From NCBI RefSeq assembly GCF_024655565.1, contig NZ_JANKOF010000053.1:1-33607 (forward strand): a DNA stretch of 33,607 bases, in the 5' to 3' direction. The first letter of the stretch is position 1. Each line of letters begins with the position of its first letter. The position numbers and the translations under genes are program-made. Positions 1-7,131 of this stretch are shown here, in pieces. The stretch comes from Nitratireductor sp. ZSWI3. Lineage in GTDB: Bacteria; Pseudomonadota; Alphaproteobacteria; Rhizobiales; Rhizobiaceae. The notes below the pieces were generated by a model, which made no database searches, had not been told where the DNA came from, and worked only from the letters and a program-made list of their open reading frames with translations.

Positions 1-294
1 GGGGCCGGCTGGGCCGAGGCGATCGTCGCGCTTTCGGCCAGGCGCGCCGCCGTGCTGTGCCGCAACGTCAAGCTGGCGCTCGACCCGGCGCTGATCGTCA
101 TCGGCGGCGGCATCGGGCTCGCCCCGGGCTATCGCAAGCGGATCGAAACGCATTTTGCCGACGTGCCGGAGCGCCTCGTCCCGCGCCTCGCCGCGGCAAG
201 GCTCGGCGACAAGGCCGGCGCCGTGGGGGTTGCCGATCTCGCCGGCCGCGCAGCCGGCAATCAACCGACAAACAAAATGGGAGAACCGAAATGA
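1..294 (+). CDS. ROK-family sugar kinase/regulator, C-terminal part
   Basis: Only the last 97 codons are inside the window; the reading frame is open from base 1. The visible part has the usual end of a ROK protein: an LDPALIVIGGGIG segment followed by a stretch on domain closure and a final LGDKAGAVGVADLA, matching the family pattern of P-x-x-I-V-x-GGG and LG-x-x-A-G-x-x-G-A-A. ROK proteins are either cytoplasmic kinases for hexoses, N-acetylglucosamine or N-acetylmannosamine, or xylose-repressor-like (NagC/XylR) regulators. The N-terminal half, which would show whether a helix-turn-helix is present, lies outside the window. The stop overlaps the start of the following sugar-binding protein gene (ATGA), so the two are probably translated together and the product probably acts on or senses the imported sugar. 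Family assignment is fairly sure; the substrate is unknown. Confidence 0.75.
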   Translation, partial: GAGWAEAIVALSARRAAVLCRNVKLALDPALIVIGGGIGLAPGYRKRIETHFADVPERLVPRLAAARLGDKAGAVGVADLAGRAAGNQPTNKMGEPK

Positions 295-1622
295 CCTTTT
301 CTGCTGCACGCGCATCGCGATTTCTCTGCACCGTCTTCGCCGCCGGCGTGGCGGCCGGCGCCGCACAGGCGGAGGTGACCGTCCTCGGCTGGCCGGGCGG
401 GCCCGAGGAGACGGCCCTGCGTGCCGTCGCCGAAGCCTACAACGCCCGCCCCGAGGTGAGCGGCGACAACAAGGTCGAGCTCCTGTTCTTCAACCGCGAC
501 GGCTTCTGGGACAAGCTGCAGGCGGATCTCGCCGCCGGCTCCGATGCGTTCGACGTCAACCTGCTCGCCACCTATTCCATCGGCCGCTACGCGCCGTTCA
601 TGGAGCCTGTGGAGCTGTCCGGCGAGGCGCAGGACCTTTACGGCGAGGCGGTTCTGTCCACCATGCAGTTTGACGGCAGGCAATATGGTGTGCCGACCGA
701 TCTTTCGCTGCACTTCCTCTATTACCGCAAGGACCTGATCGACGCGCTGATGGCGGACGAGACAGCCAAGGCACGCTACGCCGAGATCAGCGAGGAGCAT
801 CTCGGCCGCAAGCTCGAGCCGAAGGATCCGAACGACTGGAGCTGGGACGACTATGCCGCGACGGCCCTCTACTTCACCCAGGCCGTGAACCCCGACAGCC
901 CGACACGCTACGGCACCGTGCTGCAGATGAAGAACCTTCTCTTCAACATCATGGTGTGGCAGTCGACCGCCCGCTCTGAGGGGGGCGACTGGAGGGATGC
1001 CGACGGCAGGATCACCGTCAATTCGGATGCTTTCCGCAAGGGGCTCGAGCTCTACAAGATGCTCTATGACGCTGGCGCCACGCCGCGCGATTCCCTGTCC
1101 TATGAGTTCGCCGAGGCGAATGCCGCTTTTGCGTCCGGCCAGGTGGCGGCGATGGTGCAGTGGAATGCCGCGGCGGCCGATCTCACCAGCGCCGAGAAGT
1201 CGCCGGCCGTCGGCGAGGTGACCGCGACGGTCGCGCCGCCGGCCGGCTCCGAAAGCCGCGCCACGCACATTCACGGCCTCGGCCTCGGCCTCAACAAGAG
1301 CGCCGGCAACAAGGACGGCGCGAAGGCGTTTCTCGAATGGCTCTCCACCCGCCAGGCGGCGATCGCCTATGCGAAGGCGGGCGGCGCGCCCGCGCTCTCG
1401 CCGCAGGCGGTGTCGGAGATCGCCGAGGAGCGTCCCGACCTGGTGCAGCTCGGCGAGTATGCCGGCGCCTTTGGCTATGTCATGAACGGCGGCGCCTCGG
1501 CCAATGCGCTCGCCGTCTACGAATTGCAGGCGAAGGAGTTCACCGGCTACTGGTCGGGCCAGCAGGATCTCGACACCGCGCTCGCCAATGTCGAAAGGGG
1601 CATGGCCGAGCTTTTGAAGTAG
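291..1622 (+). CDS. ABC transporter sugar-binding protein (family 1)
   Basis: The product has 443 residues. The start at 291 was chosen because GGGAGAA lies just upstream, the ATG overlaps the stop of the ROK gene, and a signal peptide follows (hydrophobic core about residues 10-24, AQA cleavage motif near residue 27). The mature protein begins EVTVLGWPGG, the usual first strand of extracellular solute-binding family 1. It continues with FNRDGFWDKLQADLAAGSDAF, the region where these proteins place their first ligand loops, and ends with a helical C-terminal lobe. It would bind a sugar or polyol in the periplasm and deliver it to the two permeases downstream. A 181-bp spacer holding a RIME-like palindrome separates it from the first permease. 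No ATPase gene accompanies this set inside the window. The ligand cannot be read from the sequence. Confidence 0.88.
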   Translation: MTFSAARASRFLCTVFAAGVAAGAAQAEVTVLGWPGGPEETALRAVAEAYNARPEVSGDNKVELLFFNRDGFWDKLQADLAAGSDAFDVNLLATYSIGRYAPFMEPVELSGEAQDLYGEAVLSTMQFDGRQYGVPTDLSLHFLYYRKDLIDALMADETAKARYAEISEEHLGRKLEPKDPNDWSWDDYAATALYFTQAVNPDSPTRYGTVLQMKNLLFNIMVWQSTARSEGGDWRDADGRITVNSDAFRKGLELYKMLYDAGATPRDSLSYEFAEANAAFASGQVAAMVQWNAAAADLTSAEKSPAVGEVTATVAPPAGSESRATHIHGLGLGLNKSAGNKDGAKAFLEWLSTRQAAIAYAKAGGAPALSPQAVSEIAEERPDLVQLGEYAGAFGYVMNGGASANALAVYELQAKEFTGYWSGQQDLDTALANVERGMAELLK

Positions 1623-1650
1623 CGGCGGCGCGATCGGGTGCTGGCGCCCG

Positions 1651-1760
1651 CCCCTCATCCGCCTGCCGGCACCTTCTCCCCGCAAGCGGGGAGAAGGAGG
1701 ATGGCCGCAAGGTCGAGGACTCCCTCTCCCCGCCTGCGGGGAGAGGGTGAGGGTGAGGGG
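1651..1760. repeat. RIME-like double palindrome
   Basis: Two perfect 12-bp stem-loops stand side by side: 1672-1683 with 1686-1697 (arms CCTTCTCCCCGC and GCGGGGAGAAGG, AA loop) and 1722-1733 with 1736-1747 (arms CCCTCTCCCCGC and GCGGGGAGAGGG, CT loop). CCCCTCA at 1651-1657 pairs with TGAGGGG at 1754-1760 to close the whole. Size (about 110 bp), the two large palindromes and the motif fit the Rhizobium intergenic mosaic elements (RIME1 type). It sits between a binding-protein gene and its permease genes, where such hairpins can protect the 5' transcript or reduce read-through. Confidence 0.8.
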
Positions 1761-1803
1761 CAGCGCCGACCGCTGAACGACCCAACGAACCACACGAGAG
1801 CCG

Positions 1804-2670
1804 ATGGAAGCCACCCACCGCACCGAATGGACGCTGCTCGCCACCCCGCTGGTGGCGTTCCTGCTCGTCTGTCTCGGCTTTCCGGCCGTCGTCAACCTGG
1901 TCTACTCGGTTTCGCAGATCAGCTTCGCCACGCTGCGCCAGCCCGAGATCACCGGCTTCGGCAATTTCGTTGCCGTGGTCTCCGACACCGCCTTCTGGCG
2001 GGCCAACTGGTTCTCGCTGCGCTTCGGCCTCCTGACGGCGCTGCTCGAATGCCTGTTCGGCCTCGGGCTCGCCGTCTTCCTCGCCCCGCTGTTCAAGGAG
2101 CGGAGCTGGCCGATCGCCATCCTGATGCTGCCCCTGATGGTGGCGCCGGCCCTGATGGGCCTGATGTACCGGCTGGTGCTGCACGAGTTCGCCGGCCCGG
2201 TGCCCCATTATCTGTGGGCCTGGTTCGGCGACAGCCCCGCCTTCCTCGGCCCCAACTCCGCCTTCTGGACGTTGACCGCGGTCGAGACCCTGCAATGGAC
2301 GCCGTTCGCATTCCTGCTGTTCCACATGGCCTATCAGGCCATCCCGACCGAGCTGCGCGAGGCCGCCGCCCTCGATGGCGCCACGGGTCTGGCGCGCTTC
2401 TGGCGCATCGAACTGCCCTTGATGCTGCCGACCGCCGTCGCCGCCCTCTTGATCCGCTTCATCGACGGGTTCCGCGTGTTCGACAACGTCTATGTGCTGA
2501 CGGGCAGCGGGGCGGGAGGGTCCACCACCTCGCTGTCGATCTACATCTATGAGGCCTTCTTCAAGCAGGGCGCGATCGGCAAGGCCGTGGCCGCCTCGGT
2601 CATCCTGTTCGCGGCCTCCTTCGCCGTGCTCTATGGGCTGAACCGGCTTGCCCGGCGCAGGAGGCGATAG
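1804..2670 (+). CDS. ABC transporter permease, MalF/UgpA type
   Basis: The 288-residue product is an inner-membrane permease of the carbohydrate uptake (CUT1) class. Six membrane segments can be followed, the first at about residues 14-38 (LLATPLVAFLLVCLGF) and the last near 256-280. The EAA loop that docks on the ATPase is at about residues 185-208 (EAAALDGATGLARFWRIELP), with the conserved G in the expected place. The start ATG follows ACGAGAGCCG, a modest ribosome binding site; no better start is in frame. The stop is 2 bases before the next permease start, so the two permeases are co-translated and form the heterodimeric channel of this importer. Confidence 0.9.
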   Translation: MEATHRTEWTLLATPLVAFLLVCLGFPAVVNLVYSVSQISFATLRQPEITGFGNFVAVVSDTAFWRANWFSLRFGLLTALLECLFGLGLAVFLAPLFKERSWPIAILMLPLMVAPALMGLMYRLVLHEFAGPVPHYLWAWFGDSPAFLGPNSAFWTLTAVETLQWTPFAFLLFHMAYQAIPTELREAAALDGATGLARFWRIELPLMLPTAVAALLIRFIDGFRVFDNVYVLTGSGAGGSTTSLSIYIYEAFFKQGAIGKAVAASVILFAASFAVLYGLNRLARRRRR

Positions 2671-2672
2671 CC

Positions 2673-3494
2673 ATGCTGGCGACAATCCGCTGGACCGTCT
2701 TCGTCCTTGCCGCCTTCGCGATGAACTTTCCGCTGATCGTCACGCTGGCGACCTCGTTCAAGAGCGCGCGCGAGATCTCCACCAATCCGGGCCTGTGGGT
2801 GCAGGCGCCGACGCTTTCCAATTACCTTACCGTGCTGCAGGTGTCGGACCGGCTGAACATCTTCCTGTATCTGGCCAACAGCTTTGCGGTGGCCGCCCTG
2901 GGCACGCTCCTCGCCGTCGCGCTGGCGCTGCCGGCGGCCTATGCGATCGCGCGCGGCCGGCTCGGCGAAAAGACGCTGCTGCCGCTGATCGTCAATCTGC
3001 GCGCCGTGCCGCTCGTCATCTTCGCCATCCCCATCTACATGATGTTCCAGTTTCTCGGCCTGCTCGACACGCGGTTCGGCCTCGGCTTGGTGCTCACCAT
3101 CGTCAACATACCGCTGGTGCTGATCATCCTCGTCAACGCCATCGCCGACGTCCCCTACGAGCTCGACGAGGCGGCGATGATCGACGGCGTCAGCCGCACC
3201 GGCATCCTGTTCAGGATCCTCGCGCCGGTGTGCAGGCCGGCCATCGTCACGAGCCTCATCTTCGGCTTCATCACCGCCTGGAACGAGTTCCTGTTCGGCC
3301 TGATGCTGACCACCTCGAAGGCCGTGCCGGTGACGGTCGGCGCCTCGTTCTTCTTCGCCGCCTCGGGCGGCGGCGTGCAATGGGGCGTGGCGGCGGCGGT
3401 GATGATGGTCGGCGCCCTGCCGCCCATGCTGCTCGGCCTTTTCATGTACCGCAAGATCAGCGGCACGATGATGGCGGGCGCGGTGAAGGGCTAG
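2673..3494 (+). CDS. ABC transporter permease, MalG/UgpE type
   Basis: This 273-residue inner-membrane permease is the partner of the preceding one. It has a first membrane helix at about residues 5-25 (FVLAAFAMNFPLIVTLATSF), a periplasmic stretch with the typical SNYLTVLQ, and an EAA loop at about residues 165-189 (DEAAMIDGVSRTGILFRI). It ends with AGAVKG, the usual C-terminus of MalG-type permeases, which touches the ATPase dimer. The start follows the upstream stop by 2 bases. Downstream, the operon meets the opposite-strand DUF4287 gene after 32 bases, so the binding-protein/permease set ends here without an ATPase. It must use an ATPase encoded elsewhere: upstream of the window, or the MalK-type protein at 3825-4940. 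Confidence 0.9.
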   Translation: MLATIRWTVFVLAAFAMNFPLIVTLATSFKSAREISTNPGLWVQAPTLSNYLTVLQVSDRLNIFLYLANSFAVAALGTLLAVALALPAAYAIARGRLGEKTLLPLIVNLRAVPLVIFAIPIYMMFQFLGLLDTRFGLGLVLTIVNIPLVLIILVNAIADVPYELDEAAMIDGVSRTGILFRILAPVCRPAIVTSLIFGFITAWNEFLFGLMLTTSKAVPVTVGASFFFAASGGGVQWGVAAAVMMVGALPPMLLGLFMYRKISGTMMAGAVKG

Positions 3495-3513
3495 GCGCTG
3501 TAAGGTCTTTCTC

Positions 3514-3537
3514 GCGGTGGCGCGGCTCAGCCACCGC
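3514..3537. terminator. possible bidirectional hairpin between convergent genes
   Basis: GCGGTGGC (3514-3521) pairs with GCCACCGC (3530-3537) around an 8-base loop, in the short gap between the plus-strand permease gene and the minus-strand DUF4287 gene, overlapping the last codons of the latter. No U-tract follows on either strand, so it may only be a transcript-end stabiliser. Confidence 0.35.
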
Positions 3538-3742
3538 CCTGCGCCCGATGATAGGCGACCAGGGCGTTGGCGTGTCCATGTCCCAGCTTGTGCTGCGCCT
3601 TGAGCGCCGCGACCATCTCCATGTGCTTCCTGCCCTTCATGTCGTCGAGCACCTGCAGCCAGTGGCTGATCGGCTTGCCGTAGGTTTTCTCGATCGAAGG
3701 GAAATAGGAAGCGGGGCCCTTCACCTTTTGATTGTCCGACAC
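3527..3742 (-). CDS. DUF4287 domain-containing small protein
   Basis: The product has 71 residues. The start is taken as GTG at 3742 because AAGGAG lies 8 bases before it; an in-frame ATG at 3811 would add 23 residues without domain similarity and has no ribosome binding site. The protein carries the signature of DUF4287: SYFPSIEKTYGKPISHWL, then RKHMEMVAALKAQHKLGHGHANALVAYH at the C-terminus. It is soluble, with no signal peptide. Proteins of this family are common small proteins of Rhizobiales and actinobacteria, sometimes joined to a DUF5655 domain; their role is not known. It lies 82 bases after the ATPase gene of the sugar importer on the same strand, so it may be its last gene, but that link is only positional. 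Confidence 0.75.
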   Translation of the reverse strand: MSDNQKVKGPASYFPSIEKTYGKPISHWLQVLDDMKGRKHMEMVAALKAQHKLGHGHANALVAYHRAQGGG

Positions 3743-3824
3743 GGTCCTGTCTCCTTGAGATTGCTTGAGGCTCGTATCTGGAAGACGCCCGAAAGGCGTC
3801 GGCGCCGACATGCCGGTCGAAATT

Positions 3825-4940
3825 TCAGGCGATCCGTGCCTGCGTCTCCGGGTCGAACAGCACCGCCTTGTCGAGGTTGAAGGCGAGCCGTGCCGTCTGG
3901 CCGGCCGAGATCGGTGCGTCGGCGCGCAGCCGGGCGACGATTTCGCGTCCGCCGAGGCGGGTGACGGCGAAGGTGTCGGAGCCGGCCGGCTCGATCACCT
4001 CGATGGCGCAGTCGAGTTCGCTCACATGGCGCGCGTTGCGGTCGGCGCTGTCGGGATCGGTCAGCGCCTCGGGCCGGATGCCGAACACCACCTTCTGTCC
4101 CTTGCGGGCGGCGAGGGCCCCTGCGCCGTTGGCGAAGGGCAGGGCGAGCGGCGCACCGCCCTCGCGCTGCATGACGATGGCGACGTCCGAGCCGCTCGCC
4201 TCGATGGTGGCCGGGATCAGGTTCATCGACGGCGATCCCATGAAGTCGGCGACGAACAGGTTGGCCGGCGTGTTGTAGATCTCGGCCGGCGTGCCGAATT
4301 GCTGCAGCACGCCATCCTTGAGGACGGCGATGCGGCTGGCGAGCGTCATCGCCTCGATCTGGTCGTGGGTGACGTAGACGATGGTCGTGCCCATGCGCTG
4401 GTGCAGGCGCTTGATCTCGGTGCGCATGTCGACGCGCAGCTTGGCATCGAGGTTGGATAACGGCTCGTCGAACAGGAAGACCTGCGGCTCGCGCACCAAT
4501 GCCCGGCCCATGGCGACGCGCTGGCGCTGGCCGCCGGAGAGCTGGCTGGGCTTGCGGTCGAGCAACTGGCCGATCTGCAGCGTTTCGGCCACCTTGGCGA
4601 TGGCCGCGTCGCGCTCGGCCTTCGGCACGCCGCGGATCTCCATGCCGAAGCCGATGTTTTGCGCCACGGTCATGTTGGGATAGAGCGCGTAGGACTGGAA
4701 CACCATGGCGATGTCGCGCTGCGAGGGGTGCAGGTTATTGACCAGCCTGCCGTTGATGCTGATCGAGCCGCTGGTGATGGATTCCAGCCCGGCAATGGTG
4801 TTGAGCAGGGTAGACTTGCCGCAGCCCGACGGCCCGACCAGGACCAGGAAGCCGCCCTCTTCGATCTCCAGGTCTATGCCCTTCAGGACATCGACCTTGC
4901 CGAAGGATTTGCGCAGATTCTCGATTTTCAGAAACGACAT
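3825..4940 (-). CDS. Sugar ABC transporter ATPase, MalK/UgpC type
   Basis: This 371-residue cytoplasmic ATPase energises a carbohydrate importer. It shows Walker A GPSGCGKST (about residues 37-45), a Q-loop in VFQSYALYPNMTV, the signature LSGGQRQRVAMGRAL (about 134), Walker B VFLFDEPLSNLDAKLR and the H-loop in YVTHDQ. The C-terminal third (from about residue 240, MGSPSMNLIPA onward) is the OB-fold TOBE domain of MalK/UgpC proteins, with VFGIRPEAL. It belongs with the permeases at 5213-6969 and the binding protein at 7132-8385. Here, however, it is separated from the permease gene by 272 bases filled by a palindromic element. The only ribosome-binding-like sequence before the ATG is a weak AGG 11 bases upstream, contributed by that element. 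Confidence 0.93.
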   Translation of the reverse strand: MSFLKIENLRKSFGKVDVLKGIDLEIEEGGFLVLVGPSGCGKSTLLNTIAGLESITSGSISINGRLVNNLHPSQRDIAMVFQSYALYPNMTVAQNIGFGMEIRGVPKAERDAAIAKVAETLQIGQLLDRKPSQLSGGQRQRVAMGRALVREPQVFLFDEPLSNLDAKLRVDMRTEIKRLHQRMGTTIVYVTHDQIEAMTLASRIAVLKDGVLQQFGTPAEIYNTPANLFVADFMGSPSMNLIPATIEASGSDVAIVMQREGGAPLALPFANGAGALAARKGQKVVFGIRPEALTDPDSADRNARHVSELDCAIEVIEPAGSDTFAVTRLGGREIVARLRADAPISAGQTARLAFNLDKAVLFDPETQARIA

Positions 4941-4944
4941 GGGT

Positions 4945-5215
4945 TAGGACCTGTGGACAGTTATGGTTGTGGCGCTGGCGAGGCATGCAAGACCAATGGC
5001 TAGGCGCAAAAACCGCCGCAGTGCCGGCCACTTCAAGGTTTTTGCAACGAAGTCCATTGGTCTTGCATGCCTCGTCCCGAAGGGATTTGGCCAGATTGCT
5101 CCATGGCCGCAGCCTTCGTCGTCGAATATGCTCTGCATGTCCTTCCTCCTCAGGCTACGACCCTGGAGCAATCTGACCAAACCAGCACCGCAACCATAAC
5201 TGTCCACAGGTCCTA
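4945..5215. mobile_element. 267-bp MITE-like palindromic element flanked by TA
   Basis: Terminal inverted repeats 4947-4978 and 5182-5213 are identical at 30 of 32 positions (they begin GGACCTGTGGACAG). Each end is flanked by TA (4945-4946 and 5214-5215), which looks like a target-site duplication. Inside, 4979-4999 pairs perfectly with 5054-5074 (21 bp) and 5006-5014 with 5037-5045 (9 bp), giving a first hairpin arm of 96 nt. TCCC (5075-5078) pairs with GGGA (5082-5085) as a mini-hairpin. 5086-5102 pairs with 5165-5181 (16 of 17), giving a second 96-nt arm. The four helices abut with no unpaired base between them. No transposase is encoded. It fills the whole gap between the permease stop and the ATPase start. 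A TA target is typical of IS630 and of part of the IS5 family, so it may be a non-autonomous derivative of such an element; this is inference. Confidence 0.8.
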
Positions 5216-6094
5216 GCCCTTCACCGCGCCGGCCATCAGGCCGCGCACGAAATAGCGTCCGGAGACGATGTAGACGATCAGGGTCGGCAGCGCGGCGAGG
5301 ATCGCGCCGGCGAAATGGACGTTGTATTCCTTCACGCCGCCCGACGAGGAGACGAGGTTGTTCAGGGCCACGGTCATCGGCAGTGAATCGAAGTCGCCGA
5401 AGGAAACGCCGAACAGGAAGTCGTTCCAGATGTTGGTGAACTGCCAGATCACCGTGACGACGATGATCGGCGAGGATGACGGCAGCAGGATGCGCCGGAA
5501 GATCTGGAAGAAGCCGGCCCCGTCGATCTGCGCGGCACGCACCAGCTCGGTCGGGAAGGCCGCATAGTAGTTGCGGAAGAACAGCGTCGTGAAGCCGAGG
5601 CCATAGACCACGTGGATGAGAACCAGCCCCGTCGTCGTGCCGGCAATGCCGAGAAAGCCGAGGATACGGGCGGCGGGAATGAGCGCGATCTGGAACGGGA
5701 TGAAGCAGGACAGGAGGATCAGCCCGAAGACCACGTCGTCGCCGCGGAAGCGCCATTTGGTGAGCACATAGCCGTTGAGCGCGCCGAGGACGGTGGAGAT
5801 CGCCACCGCCGGCACCACCATCAGGATCGAGTTGAAGAAATAGGGCTTGAGGCCGGTCGGCTGCACGCCCACCTGGGCGCTCGACCAGGCCTTGGCCCAT
5901 GGCTCCAGCGTGAACAGCGCGGGCAGCGACAGCATGTTGCCCTGGCGGATCTCGTCGAGCGGCTTCACCGAGTTGACCACCATCACGTAGAGCGGCAGCA
6001 GGTAATAGACCGCGAACAGCACCAGCACCGTGTAGAGCAGGGCGCGCAGGAGCCGGTTTCCAGTGGTCGTGCCGACCATCTTCTCGTCGCTCAT
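5213..6094 (-). CDS. Sugar ABC transporter permease, MalG type
   Basis: The product has 293 residues. The start at 6094 is supported by GGGGAGG upstream and by the ATGA overlap with the preceding permease gene. A first membrane helix lies at about residues 18-38 (LYTVLVLFAVYYLLPLYVMV), followed by NSVKPLDEIRQGN, a usual feature of MalG-type permeases of the glucose/mannose (GtsC) group. The EAA loop is at about residues 182-206 (VRAAQIDGAGFFQIFRRILLP), and the protein ends RGLMAGAVKG. It pairs with the 6091-6969 permease. Its stop codon TAG is formed at the junction with the palindromic element: T and A lie in the flanking TA and G is the first base of the element. Without the insertion the stop would read TAA. 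Confidence 0.92.
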   Translation of the reverse strand: MSDEKMVGTTTGNRLLRALLYTVLVLFAVYYLLPLYVMVVNSVKPLDEIRQGNMLSLPALFTLEPWAKAWSSAQVGVQPTGLKPYFFNSILMVVPAVAISTVLGALNGYVLTKWRFRGDDVVFGLILLSCFIPFQIALIPAARILGFLGIAGTTTGLVLIHVVYGLGFTTLFFRNYYAAFPTELVRAAQIDGAGFFQIFRRILLPSSSPIIVVTVIWQFTNIWNDFLFGVSFGDFDSLPMTVALNNLVSSSGGVKEYNVHFAGAILAALPTLIVYIVSGRYFVRGLMAGAVKG

Positions 6095-6969
6095 CTCTGC
6101 CTCCCCGGCCTGAGCTCGGAATAGAGATAGGGAATGATGATCGAGAAGATCATCACCAGCATGATGATGGCCGACGAGGCGCCGATGCCCATCTGGTTGC
6201 GGGTGAAGGTGTAGGAATACATGAAGGTAGCCGGAAGCTCGGTGGCCTGCCCCGGGCCGCCGCCGGTCAGCGCGATCACCAGGTCGTAGGACTTGATGGC
6301 GAGATGGGCGAGCACGACGAAGGCGGAGAGGAACACCGGGCGCATCATGGGAATGATGATGCGGCGGTAGATGGTGACGTTTGAGGCGCCGTCCATCTGC
6401 GCCGCCTTGATGATCTCGCTGTCGACCCCGCGCAGGCCGGCGAGAAACATCGCCATGACAAAGCCGGAGGACTGCCAGATGGCGGCGATCACCACCGTGT
6501 AGATCGCCAGGTTGCGATCCTTGATCCAGGCGAAGGCGAAGCTCGTCCAGCCCCATTGGTGCATCGTGTTCTCAAGGCCGATGCCCGGATCGAGAAACCA
6601 TTTCCAGGCCGTTCCCGTGACGATGAAGGAGAGCGCCATCGGGTAGAGATAGATCGGCCGCAGAAATCCCTCGCCGCGGATCTTCTGGTCGAGCAGGATG
6701 GCCAGGAACAGGCCGAGCACCGAGCAGACGACGATGTAGAGCGAACCGAAGATGGCCAGATTGGTCAGCGCCCGCCACCAATGGCGCAGGTTCCACAGCT
6801 TCTCGTAATTGTCGAAGCCGACGAAACCGTAGGACGGCAGCATTCGCGAATCGGTCATCGACAGATAGAAGGTGTAGAGGATGAAAGCGTAGACGAAGAT
6901 CAGGATCAGCGCCATGCTTGGGCTCAGCACCAGGCGCGGAATCAGGTCCTGCAGGCGGTTTCGGTTCAT
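6091..6969 (-). CDS. Sugar ABC transporter permease, MalF type
   Basis: The product has 292 residues. The start at 6969 (MNRNRLQDLIPRL) follows AGGAACCAAC. The frame runs on further upstream to 7068, but that part passes through a hairpin repeat and is not family-like. A short cytoplasmic N-terminus is followed by a first helix (about residues 13-37, LSPSMALILIFVYAFILYTFYLS), then DSRMLPSYGFVGFDNYEKLW, the periplasmic loop typical of glucose/mannose-type permeases. The EAA loop is at about residues 185-209 (IIKAAQMDGASNVTIYRRIIIP). The stop overlaps the start of the MalG-type gene, so the two are translationally coupled. A 162-base gap holding a hairpin repeat separates it from the binding-protein gene. 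Confidence 0.92.
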   Translation of the reverse strand: MNRNRLQDLIPRLVLSPSMALILIFVYAFILYTFYLSMTDSRMLPSYGFVGFDNYEKLWNLRHWWRALTNLAIFGSLYIVVCSVLGLFLAILLDQKIRGEGFLRPIYLYPMALSFIVTGTAWKWFLDPGIGLENTMHQWGWTSFAFAWIKDRNLAIYTVVIAAIWQSSGFVMAMFLAGLRGVDSEIIKAAQMDGASNVTIYRRIIIPMMRPVFLSAFVVLAHLAIKSYDLVIALTGGGPGQATELPATFMYSYTFTRNQMGIGASSAIIMLVMIFSIIIPYLYSELRPGRQR

Positions 6970-7012
6970 GTTGGTTCCTGGTGGGCCGTTCACGTTGCTC
7001 GCTACGGGCCTG

Positions 7013-7060
7013 GCGCATCGGCCCGAAAATCGGAACCGATTTTCGGAAAGCGCGATGCGC
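7013..7060. repeat. Short hairpin repeat, copy 1
   Basis: CCGAAAATCGG (7023-7033) pairs perfectly with CCGATTTTCGG (7036-7046) across an AA loop; GCGCATCG (7013-7020) pairs with CGATGCGC (7053-7060) around it. Related copies are at 27630-27674 and 30694-30741. The core is a motif I recognise as frequent in Rhizobiales intergenic regions. Here it lies between the abundant binding-protein gene and its permease genes, a common place for hairpins that let the binding protein be made in excess. Confidence 0.8.
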
Positions 7061-7131
7061 AGATTCAAGGACGCTGTAGGCGGCGGTTGGCCGGGCGGCA
7101 GGGTCGTGCCGCCCGCTCCGCGTCGTCCGGT

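Noticed and set aside
57-290. Upstream extension of the first binding-protein frame
   Set aside because: It overlaps the ROK frame, is Arg-rich like a shadow, and the ATG at 291 has a ribosome binding site and signal peptide.
261-1895. Long minus-strand open frame (544 codons)
   Set aside because: It is antisense to the binding-protein gene, a usual result of high GC at third positions; composition is unlike a real protein.
4945-4978. DnaA box-like word (TCCACA context) in the terminal repeats
   Set aside because: Only 7 of 9 positions fit the consensus and there is no cluster or AT-rich region, so no replication origin is claimed.
4944-5199. Open frames running through the palindromic element
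   Set aside because: They arise from the symmetric sequence, lack ribosome binding sites and show no family similarity; the element is better explained as structure.
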